From Casuarina equisetifolia (Eukaryota; Streptophyta; Magnoliopsida; Fagales; Casuarinaceae): a stretch of 64,000 bases of DNA. The stretch is taken from NCBI GenBank assembly GCA_028551475.1, contig CM052361.1, forward strand, positions 2,673,501-2,737,500, written 5' to 3'. The notes beneath the pieces are model-generated. The model was not told where the DNA came from. It did not search any database and worked only from the letters and a program-made list of their open reading frames with translations. The position numbers and the translations under genes were made by a program. Of the stretch, positions 33,817 to 44,502 are shown in pieces. Numbering within the stretch: position 1 is the stretch's first letter; each line of letters begins with the position of its first letter.

Positions 33817-34016
33817 ATAAGTCATGCTATTGTCAAGGGAAGGCATCAATAAATAGAAAGCTATAAGTATTGGTATAATGGCTGAGAATAAACTGGCTCG
33901 GTTTGACACAAGGGTCGCGCCTTGTGTTAGCTTTGCAGTGTGGTAATATGTAGAATATGCAGTATGTTATGACGCGTGTAAATAAGAAAAGCTGACTTAG
34001 GTCGGTTTGTCTTCTT

Positions 34017-35702
34017 GTTTGATTTGTGTTCCTCGACCCTTCAAGAACTACAATCATGGATCGTGGTAATGATTTTTTGAGCTGCTGAAATTATTTCCCA
34101 TTACGTAGTTGGAATGTGTGGCCGATAACTTGAAACAATCTGACGAGAATTATGAAATTGGATTTCCAAATACTTAAAAAGGAAACTGTTATCCAAAAGA
34201 AAGGGTTCCAAAAAAGGGGAAGAAGATATAAAATGGTGTATCTTTTTACCATTCCAAACTGGAAAGGGGACTATTTATCAGAACGATAATTCGGTTCAGC
34301 CACCAGTTCTAGCAATGACACAGCACTCGGTCACCAAGTCTTCCAATGAGTCCTCCGACTTCGTCAAGACACATGCAATACACCTGGCATTCACTCACGA
34401 AAGAAAGCGTCAACTTACGTTGGTTGGTGGTTGTTGCGTCCCTCGACGAATACAACAGCCTTCGACGTCAGCTGAATGGTTCAGAAATCTAAGTAGGTAG
34501 AAAACCTAATTGTTAGAATGGGAAGTAAGACATGAGTTCGTATCTGTACATTCTAAGGTCATCGGAGCAATTCCTCGCATATTTTTCGCTCTTGCATCAA
34601 TTTTTTATTTTTCTCTTTTTCCACCTTGATTTGCCAATCCCATCCATGCCTAAACAAATGTACGTTGTACTAATCCTGACTCAGGGGTTTTACACTTTAT
34701 TCCAATTACTTTCTTTCTTTTTCATATTGCTTTGCGTACGTCAACTGTTTATTCACTTATATATGATGAACTTACACGAGCATGACCAAGTGGTGCTCAA
34801 CTTTAAGACTTGGGGTCTCAGTTGTGTAACAGAAGTCCAGATTAGGAATAGAGGATTTTCCTTATTTGTTCTTTGTATCCAGAAAAATAGAAACAATATT
34901 TTTTTTTTCGAATAAATGAATTTTAAAATTATTTCTTTGTTTTTTGGTCGGAACTTTGTCTAAATGTCGTTAAATCACTGAATGAAAATACTATAATAAT
35001 CTTTTTTAATAATATGCTCAATAATTAGAATAAAAAAGATAAAAGGAAAAAGAAGGTGAGTTGTGGATGCATGAAGGCGCTTACATGATGAGTAGTAAAA
35101 GGGAGAAGGATTTGGATGGATGAGTGGCAGACATAATTTATCCCAACAAAACCCAATTTGATACTAGAAATTTATTATTTTATCATAGAATTTACTACTT
35201 AGCTACATAGATTTTTTTTTCTTATTAGTTTAACTAGCTGTATTCTAAACTAATTTAGGAACATCAAAAGAAGAATAAGAAATCCTGTAAATATCAGAAA
35301 ATTATGAATTTCAAATAAAACCCAAAGATGATATCTTTTTCTTTTTCTAAACTAATTTCTTTTTTAGATGGATGTTGAAATTGGAAGAGAAAAACCTTGC
35401 CATCAATTATCTTCAGCATGACATCATGGATTTAATAAATCTGTAAAGGCCAAATATTTTAGTGCAAGAATCTTTTGAATATCATAGCCTCTTAACCCTT
35501 AAAATATATACTCAAATGTGAATGTTCTCAAAACTATTTAGGCTATTAAAAGTTGGTAGAACTCTTAACTAAATGCCATAATAAATAAAAAAAAATTAAA
35601 AGGCTATTCAGTCAAATTAGACGAAGATATAAAGAGAACTCAACTTCTAATCTCTTTTTCAAGACACAATGAATACCACTAGATTGTAAATCAATTCATT
35701 CC
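34017..35702 (+). other. 3' flank of P5 and P7 upstream region
   Basis: 34040-34200 is the conserved P downstream block. 34215-34555 is a GC-richer stretch with no match elsewhere in the window and one 61-codon open frame without recognisable content. From about 34700 on it is collinear with 18950-19850 and 53750-54680. Confidence 0.45.
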
Positions 35703-35715
35703 CTAGTCAATTTAT

Positions 35716-36478
35716 TTATTTATTTATTTATTTTTGAATGTAAAAGCTATTTTTTTTGTTGCCAATCTTAACAATTTTTTTTTAATTAATAAAGGCTAAG
35801 TTGAAATACCATACCTTGTTGGGATAAAAGAGCAATATAAACCTAACCCAAAACTAACATTTTCTGCCCTCAACAAGAGGGGGGAAGAAGAAGAAGAAAA
35901 GTCCTTAAAATATAGTTGAACACATTTAACTCTATATGTTAGTTGTGCATTTGAGAAAGGACATTGGATAATAATTCAGGTAAGAATAAGATATACCACC
36001 TGTGAAATTGGATGATGACTTATCATCATCATTACCTAGTATTAAGGGCTAAATTTTAATCTTTCAGATCATCATTAGCTCACTGGGAGTACTCCAATCT
36101 AAAATCAATACAAAAAGCAAATTGCAAGATATTATTTTTCTTTTCAATTTTAGTTGATGATATCCATTTGTTACCTTAAGGAGATATGGGGGACCATAAA
36201 TCTTTCTAATAAGGCCATCTTCAATTTGTTTATCCTTCTCAACTTGATTAGTATTTCTTTTTCCCATAGTAGTTTTTCTTTTGCTTCTTTGTCTTTTTCT
36301 CATAAGATTCGGGAGCTTTTTTTTCTTCTAGCCCTATAAATTGCAGCTCTTAGTTATTCTTAGTTTGTAACTTAGCATGTTGCCTTTTGAAGACTTTTGG
36401 TGAGTTAAAAACAAATGAAAAGTGCAAAATAATCTTAAGTTAATGTTCAACTATTTGATTTCCTTCTTCTTCCTTCTT
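35716..36478 (-). mobile_element. 763-bp retro-insertion with 13-bp target duplication
   Basis: CTAGTCAATTTAT (35703-35715) and CTAGTTAATTTAT (36479-36491) flank a segment that is absent from the paralogous sites near 19885 and 54690. The left edge is a (TTTA)n run, that is, a (TAAA)n tail on the minus strand. A 13-bp duplication plus such a tail is the mark of LINE-driven insertion, either a truncated LINE or a retro-copied transcript. The minus strand holds a 79-codon Lys-rich open frame (36303-36064, GPPYLLKVTNGYHQLKLKRK) that I do not recognise. Confidence 0.6.
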
Positions 36479-36690
36479 CTAGTTAATTTATAGGACTCTT
36501 TATTTCTTCTTTTTGTTTTTCAAATCAAAGAAAATTTTCTTCCACTCTTGGAGTTGACTTTTGTTTTCCGTACCACTCAAACTTGCCCTACTGTGACGAC
36601 GGGTAATGCCCAAATAAAGGAAGCCCAAACCTCTAAACACAAACCCACGCGCCCATGTCACAACCAACATAAATGCATGCTTGAATGGAC

Positions 36691-36698
36691 TATAAATA
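36691..36698 (+). promoter_or_regulatory. TATA box of P7
   Basis: TATAAATA stands 43 bp before the ATG of the P7 remnant, in the P2-type context TGAATGGACTATAAATAGG. Confidence 0.5.
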
Positions 36699-36740
36699 GG
36701 CGCGGGGGTGGGAATTGATTAGTACTATCCTAACGCTAAC

Positions 36741-36827
36741 ATGAAGACCATTTCTGTCATTTGCATTCCCTTGGCCTTGATGATTTTATTTGTATTCTCG
36801 AGAATTGGTTCAAAGCGGTGAGAGCAC
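36741..36827 (+). pseudogene. P7: exon 1 remnant of the peptide family
   Basis: ATG at 36741 gives MKTISVICIPLALMILFVFS, then RIGSKR and a stop. Relative to P2, a short deletion removed the SPPTIA part and shifted the frame before the donor (G|GTGAGAG at 36828). From about 36910 the sequence jumps to DNA that in P1 lies after exon 2 ('aaagtttataaatttaggca'). So most of the intron and all of exon 2 were deleted. Confidence 0.65.
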
Positions 36828-37685
36828 AAATTTATAACTTACTTCCATATAGGTCGTTCATGTCTCTGCCTTGCATATGTAGTGAAGTAAATCCTTCAAA
36901 GGCATGCCATATAAAAAAAAAATTATCTTAAAGTTTATAAATTTAGGCAATTAAAAAGCACTGGAAACCTTTTAGTATTTTTGACCAATTTCTTTATCCT
37001 TTTCTCTTTTTAGATGGAAAATTTCTACTTATCTATTTATTATTATATAACTCCAAATTTCAATACCCATAAGTTCTACTTATGGGTGAGCACGAAGTTG
37101 TCTATAGTTTATATTTGGCTTCGAAAGGGAATGAAGGACTAAACCAACGATACCGAGGGGAAAAGAGAAATCAGCTAAATTTCAATGTGGAAGCTAAAGC
37201 CAGAAGTCACTTAACAATGTGAGAAATAGTAGGCACAAAACAAATATTATCGATCTACCAATCCAAGTAGAGTTTGCTACAATATTCCGAGTAATGATTT
37301 ACATCTCTCCATGGGATGGCATACGACCATATGATTTTAGCAGACAAGAAAATCATCTTCATTTGTCTTGGAACTACAATGTGATCTACGTGGAGTTTGA
37401 ATAGATCTAGATTGGAAATCAACTCTCTTCAAACGCCATTGCTAACCATCTTTGCTCTCCTTCCTTTTATCATTTTGGAAATTAAATCATTGTCTTTTTC
37501 TACCAACTAAGGGTTACTTTCACTTCTTTCACCACACAAACTTTTCCTATTCCACTGATGGGTTTTAACAAAGTAAGAAATCCCATCCCCATGTATAAGG
37601 GAGAAATGAGTGGCATAATCCAACATTAACCTGAAAGTGATTCTTATCAAGTGTATAACAAATCTACTTCTTTGGTCAAGGGGAT
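36828..37685 (+). other. P-type downstream DNA after the P7 remnant
   Basis: Collinear with 1000-1345 and 2262-2760, that is, the P1 flank without its LINE. No gene is seen. Confidence 0.5.
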
Positions 37686-37690
37686 GGATC

Positions 37691-39409
37691 TGTCAGAATA
37701 TATTTTAATGATATTAGAATATATATATATTTGATAATGAGAAAAATAGAAATTATAATATGAAAATATTATAATTAATATTTGATTATTTATGGATTTC
37801 ATAAGAAAAATAATATGAAAATGTTATTGCAGGAAACTGGGTTCAAAATGTCCGAAGCCCAAGACGGTCCAACCTACGTGAAGCGTGACCCAGCTTAAAT
37901 GAGATCAAGCTTAGTGTGCAATCCACGTAAATGACCCAGCCCAGTGTCTATGGATCCAACCCACAAGGCTTCTAGACTGAAGCTCAAACTTGTGCTTGTG
38001 CTTAAGCAATCCAACTTGCAACCTGCACCCACGCTCACAATTCACAACCCACGTGATCAATTAAGCACCCATGCAACCCACAATTGAATTAAAAGAGCGA
38101 CCTGGCTTGGTGACCCATAAACAGGTGTTCGATATCGTTATGACTTCGCCGATAAAATTAGCCACTATAGACTTCTCTAATCAAGCTGAAAAAGGATTCG
38201 TTGGAAAGTTAATAAAGAGAAGAAGATTTTTGTGAAGAAAAATTAAAGACCTATTGCTCATAGAGAATTAATTTCAAGAAATTGTAGGGTTCTTTGAGTT
38301 TTAGCCCTAACTACTCAAAAGTGAAATTGGAAGTAGATTAGAGGGTTTTTGAATACAATTTCAAAGGGCTTTTGTAAGGAAGAAGATGTTCTATCAATTT
38401 GTGAAGGACTTACAAAGATTAATTTCAAGATTGAAGAGAATTGATGAAAATTTGAGAAAAACCTAAAAACTCAACCTAGTAACCCAATTCTTTGGTCCAC
38501 GAAGCTAACTTAAATTATGGACTAAACGATGGCATTTTAAAGCTCGATTTTGAATGTCTTTAAACTAGAACAAAGCATAAGCTATCTTTTAACTCTCTAC
38601 CTCTTCAACGGCTCGAAATCCAATCACCATCACTCCAAAACGGGAAGAAAATCAAAGATGTCAAAATGGCTAGTTTTTGGAGTTAAAAAGGTGCATTTTT
38701 CACACCTATTAAGTAGAGAAACAAAGTGAAATCGTTGTCACATTTACTGAGATTTGAAGAAACGAAAATTTACTTAACAAGCTGAATATATATCTTATGA
38801 AGCTTGAGTTGAAGTGAAATCTTAGAGAAGTTCTTTCGCTTCATTATTCTTTAAGATTACTTGAGATTTCTACTTATATATGTGCTAATTAGATTATAAA
38901 TATTGTTTTGCACATATACTTGTTTGTAAATATGAAACCCTAACTTTACTATCATTTGGAGGTTTTGTGATTATGGCTTAATTATCTATATTTAGAAAGC
39001 TCTTAACTTAGCAATCTCCCATATACATTTCACATCTTAAGGGAATTACTTAAGTTTGTAAAACGTTTGAGAAATTTTGACTAGTTGATATATGTTAAGA
39101 CACACATTGTATTGTAATCCTTGGTGTAAGAATTATTTGATTCCTTGAGGAGGAGTTGGAAAGTGTAGGAGAAAGTTTCTCTTAGTTTTGCAGTAAAGTG
39201 GACTTTAACTGGTTGTGTTAAAGGAGAAGAGGGTTGAAGTAGGTGAAAAGGGCCGAACTATTGTGTAAATTGGTGTCTCATCTCTCTTGTGTTTAATTAT
39301 CTTTGAATGCTTTATTTGATTGAAAAAAGTTATTGAACACAAATTAAAAGTGATTTTTTAAAGAGAAACCTAATTCACCCCCCTTTTTAGGTTGCTATAG
39401 GATCCAACA
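37691..39409. mobile_element. Solo LTR, 1719 bp, probably Ty1/copia
   Basis: The segment starts TGTCAGAATA and ends GGATCCAACA (TG...CA) and is flanked by the 5-bp duplication GGATC (37686-37690 and 39410-39414). The end AATTCACCCCCCTTTTTAGG is the kind seen at the end of long copia LTRs, which suggests + orientation. No internal coding DNA is present, so it looks like the product of LTR-LTR recombination. The empty site is visible in the P1 flank near 2755 ('atggatcccttc'). Intact duplications argue against great age. Confidence 0.8.
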
Positions 39410-39414
39410 GGATC

Positions 39415-42400
39415 CCACAACAGGCCAATGCTCTGTTAACACTAAGTTTATTGAGTCTTTAATTCCAAAGAGTGACTACGGTGAATCATTTTTGTACACT
39501 TGACTTTGATTCAAATTATTCTCCTTCATCTTTTTTTTTTTTTATGAAAAACTGATTGCGGATTTAAATGTATTTAATTCTATCTTGAAGACTTTTTTTT
39601 CCCCCTTTTGTTGTGGACATGTAATGTTGAGTTGAGTGAGGCCTATAGCCTAACTTTAATCGCAATTAAGTATGATTTTTCAACCCAACCTTTATTAATA
39701 AAATATGTCAAGCTACTGTCCTTATTTATTAAAACAAAAAAGCACAATTCTTGTTATTTACATTCTTGATGATCCCCTTTTCTAAGGGCTTCTTTGCTCT
39801 TTGATTGGCTAAATCCATGAGTCAATTGACAATTTAAAAAATATTATGCATCAAACTAATAGTATGGACGTATTAATACAAGTAGAATTTGCTACAATAT
39901 TCTGGTTAATGATTTACATCTGTCCACGGGATGGAAGATAACTATCCCAACATTATAGGAGAAGAAACTTTGCTTCACTTGTTTGTAAAATATATTGTGA
40001 TTCACTTTGAGGTTGAATAGATCTAAGGTTGGAAATCAATTTGCTCCAAAGTCCACTACTAAGCAAATCTTTGTCTTCTTTCTTTTATCTTTTTGAAAAG
40101 CTAATAAACTTTTTTTGCAAAGTAAATGTAACTTCTGATCTTTATATTATTCAAACTTGGTCCAAAGATAGATTATAACAAATTAAGAAATCTTTTACAA
40201 AATGGAAATTTTGCCTTTACAAGTCAACTTTATAGAGAAAATTAACTTTTTAATAGAGTGTAAAAATTTAGGTTAAAAAAATAGCACTCCTTAGGTAAGA
40301 AGCTCATAAACCACAGTAGCTATGACATGTTATATTAAGAATTCTATAGAGTATCCCATATTGCTTAAATTATATGTGGAAATATTTTTAAAAGAAAAAG
40401 ACATCTACTCCTTACTAGCATGTTTTAAGGAGGAAATGAGCTTTTTTAACCTTTAGTACTTATACTTAGCATATTACAAATAGTCAAAATGGAGAATAGT
40501 GGAAGTACAAGGGACAAATGATTAGCACAATGCATTAGCCAATTTGAATGCCATTCTTCATATTAACCATCTCCTAGATCTCGTTCTTTTGTTGGGAACT
40601 TCAAATATAACTCCACGATTGATTCAAACCGGTGAGAAGAGAAAGCAAGGCCAAAACAAAGAGGCCCATATTATTCCTAATTTACGATTTCAACGTTGAT
40701 AGTTTATATTGAATTACATGTTTTCACTTTCTTAAATCTTTGGCTACTCGACAAAAACATTATCATTAGTACAATATCATGTGAAGCTTGCATATCTTCA
40801 TAGTGATAAATTGAACTTATCTACTTTAACATAATCTTTACGTATCTTTGTTGAAATAAAGGTAAACTTGAATAAGCTTCAACTATGCAATCTCACGTAA
40901 TCATTATGAAGAAAGCACTAGTGCAAACTATAAACTGAGTTTGGTTTTAAGGGAAGATTTCCAAAAGCAAGGACATGGTGTCCAAACCTCCCAGCTCAAG
41001 GGTCCCACACTTTATTCTAACTACCATGTCCTTTGTTTTCTTTCGTGTAGCCTGCCAACATTGACCTTTTATTCATCAATATTTGTCGTAAGTAGACGAG
41101 CATGACAATATGGGACTTAACTTTAAGACTTAGACTCAATCCTGAGTCACAAGTCAAGATTAGGCATGAGGGACTTGTTCATCCTAATCCATTATATTCA
41201 AGCCATAGTTATACTGCCATTCCCTAAAGCAAGAAATTGGAAGGAATACATCATTAAATAATTGTCTTTTAACTTGTAGATACCCTTTTTTAGAGTTTTA
41301 AGAGATAAATTCCTTCAAGCATGGGTACGTGGCATCTAAGATGGGCAAGAGCCTGTTTGCATGCAAATAAAAGGTTATCCATGCCTTCCACACCAGGTTG
41401 TTATGTTCTTCTAGGCAAACTTTGGCTGCAGGTACGGAAAGTGTACCAGCAGGAGCTGAAGATAGGTGGAAGGCCTTAGGATGACTTTGCTTTCGTCAGT
41501 GGACTTAAACTGATACCGAGTTAAAAGGAGAAATTTGCAGGCTTTAAAAATAACTTGTATTGCTTGATTAACTTTACACAACTTTAGCCTATATTTATAA
41601 TCCTAACAAACTGAAAAGAAAAAGGAATGTAAATTGAATTAATAGTTTTAATCCTAAACTTAAGGAATAATAAGGAAAATTGAAATTTTTGCTGCTGTCT
41701 GTTGGGAGATTTCTTATTTGATGGAAATCATTTATGCTTGAATTTCCAAGAGTGGTACACGGTTTGATGGATTTTCCTTTTTCGGCCGTGAGCTGTTGGA
41801 GTGAACCTGGACATTGAATGAAGTGGTGCAGCGTTTTCTTGTGCCTGCATTTCCTTTCCTGGTCGGAGCGGACATAGCGGCGAGCAAACTAGGAAACATA
41901 GATCCTTTTAAATCCCTGGAGGGGCATTGCATTATACACTTGCCACTGAGACAGCTTTTCTATTCTTCAATATGAGAGCCCACAGAATTAATAAATAAAT
42001 ACTGGGAACAAGACTTATGACAGCGTCATGGATTGATGTTCTTTTGTTGTATCTATGTTTTTATATTATTGACAAGGAGGTTATTTTCTTAAAACATGTT
42101 GACGTATTTTTTAATGGATCTAAATTTCTTTGAAGTGAAAGACAAATTCTTTTACAATTGGATTACTAGGACACAATTTCAGGGCTATTTTCTTACCAAA
42201 AAACAGAAAATGAAAGAGTTCAAATTGCAAGCAAAAACAACAAAATACAAACAGTCATCACTTCAATGACGGAATGAACTAAACACAACAACTAATATTA
42301 CAGTACATGCCTAGAATCTACTAAAGATTAGAAAACACTATTTTATAACTGATACTTCAAACTTTCTTCTTGCAACAAGTGCATGAGTTTTCTCTCCGCC

Positions 42401-42437
42401 CTTACTTTTAAGACCATAGACTGAAAATCATCTAAAT
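39415..42437. other. Flank between solo LTR and WAK-B
   Basis: 39760-40450 is P-type flanking DNA (as 2780-3490). 40450-42437 matches 9500-11650 downstream of WAK-A. Between about 41310 and 41890 lies a stretch without a counterpart in WAK-A. Its part at 41490-41605, ending 'ataatcctaaca', recalls the end of a copia-type LTR, but no bounds could be set. No gene is seen. Confidence 0.45.
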
Positions 42438-44313
42438 TCATCTCCCATCCTTCAACCCCAAAGTTGCTTGGCTTGCCATGCTATCGAATCCAAAGGTTCC
42501 ACTACTAACCTTGTCATCTTTGTAAGCATCGGATGTCTCAGCATGCAAGGGTGTGGCATCTGCTGAATTTGATTAAGGATTAGTCCCTGGGTGCTTCTTT
42601 ATCTTTCCTATTATTTTTAATTCCATTGCCACTTCTTTCATTGTAGGCCTATCATCTCCCTTTAATCTTAAGCAACTCTTTGTGAGTTCAACGACTTCCA
42701 TAATTTGGTCCTTATTTCCATCTTCAACTATATATTTCTCAAGAATGTCAAACAATCGACCCTCTTTCAAGGAAGTGAGAAAATAGATAACTAGATTTAT
42801 TTCATCGTCTAACCTATTGGATGAGAATACCTCTTCTCCTGTTAGTAGCTCAATAAGGATCACTCCAAAGCTATATACATAACTTTTTTCTGTCAATTGG
42901 TTTGTTTGTAGGTATTCAGGGTCTAAGTATCCAAAAGTTCCTTGTACTACTGTAACTACTTCCTTTTGATCGCGGGGGACCAATTTTGAAGTTCCAAAGT
43001 CAGAAACTTTTGCAGTGAAGTCATTATCCAACAATATGTTTGCAGACTTGATATCTCTATGTATTATAGTTGAAGAGTGTAAATATAATATTGCTTCTGC
43101 TGTTTCTGTAGCTACCTTTAAACGGATCTCCCATCATAAGGGGGATGCATTACTTTCATAATGTATGTGTTTAAAGAGGCTACCTTAGGGGATAAACTCA
43201 TAGACCAGTAACGGAACTTTTGTCTCTAAACAACACCGTAAGAGTTTGACAACATTCCTATGGTTGATACGGGAGAGTACAACAATCTCATTAATGAATT
43301 GATCAATTTGACTTTGAGCCACTGTCCTAGACCTCTTGATGGCAATAACTCTATTACCTGGTAAAATTCCTTTGTATACTGTACCAAAACCTCCACGGCC
43401 AATAATACTTCTCTCATCGAAGTTTTTGGTAGCTTTTTCAAGCTCTTCTACGGTAAGGATTTTGATTCCTTCGGTGGATCCTCCTTGTTCTCTAAGTCGC
43501 TCTTTCAAAATCAAACCCCCATTTTGTTCAAAGAACTTTTCCTTACGTGCAATAAATTATTTTTGCTTGAATACCAAGTACAGCCAAGACCCAGCAACAA
43601 CCAGAGCGGCAAAGCTGACGCCGATAGCTGCGGTTGAAAGGCTAAAAAGTTATATATTTGGACACAACAACTCTGCCAAAAAGATTAAACTTCAATGAAT
43701 TACTGCTTATATGCTCAGTCAAAGATGTAAAAGCAGAGAAACAGAATCATTTAAATCTAGAAAACCATGGGGACGTCTGGCCACTATTAGTCGTTCTACT
43801 AGCTTCCTTTCGGTTCCAACAGCAAAACGTCAAATCTTGCGAACAGAGTATAAAAGCAGTGGGACATGGAATTATAACTTTTTGTAAATTTAGAGCCTGA
43901 AGTCTATCATAAGGTCTCAATTAATCCTCCTCGAGTTGAAGATTTAATTATCATTTCTAGCGTCCTTCTTCTTGATGAACCCATCCGATGATAGTAATAA
44001 AGATTGCTTTCTTCTTGCGTATGATAAATGAGTCTGAAAAGAAAGCGAAGATAGAATAGATGCCGACGTTTACGTATTGATTTTTTTAAATTTAATTTAT
44101 TTATTTTTATTTTTTATTTTTTATGTATCCTCTGTACATGCTCTCTACACGTACCTCTATTACGATTGGTATATTAATTTTAATTTAAATCGAAAGTACT
44201 GTAAAGAATATGCCTAAAATGAAGAGAAAATATCAGCCAATAGCATTTTCTTCGTGTTTAATTCTTTTTTTTTCTAAGTATCTAACATGTTGATCAACAT
44301 ACAAATGAGATGC

Positions 44314-44502
44314 TGTAACAAAGTGATACCGAGTGTGGGAAACTCTCTTTCTATTGATATTGCACTAAATACAATTTACAACAATTGGTATTTATATAGA
44401 CCTAGAGTGAAACTATACAAGGAAAATAATAATTAAGGAAATATCTACATGATATCAATTGGCCTAATATTATGCTAGGGCAATATACGACATTCCTTAA
44501 CA
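44314..44502 (-). repeat. 3' LTR of the copia element
   Basis: 189 bp from TGTAACAAAG to CCTTAACA on the + strand, nearly identical to 49551-49738. The polypurine tract follows at 44503-44512. Confidence 0.9.

Noticed and set aside
34215-34555. 61-codon + strand frame as a gene
   Set aside because: Short, no domain, no signal peptide, no promoter elements of the kinds seen in the neighbouring genes. Only the base composition is unusual.
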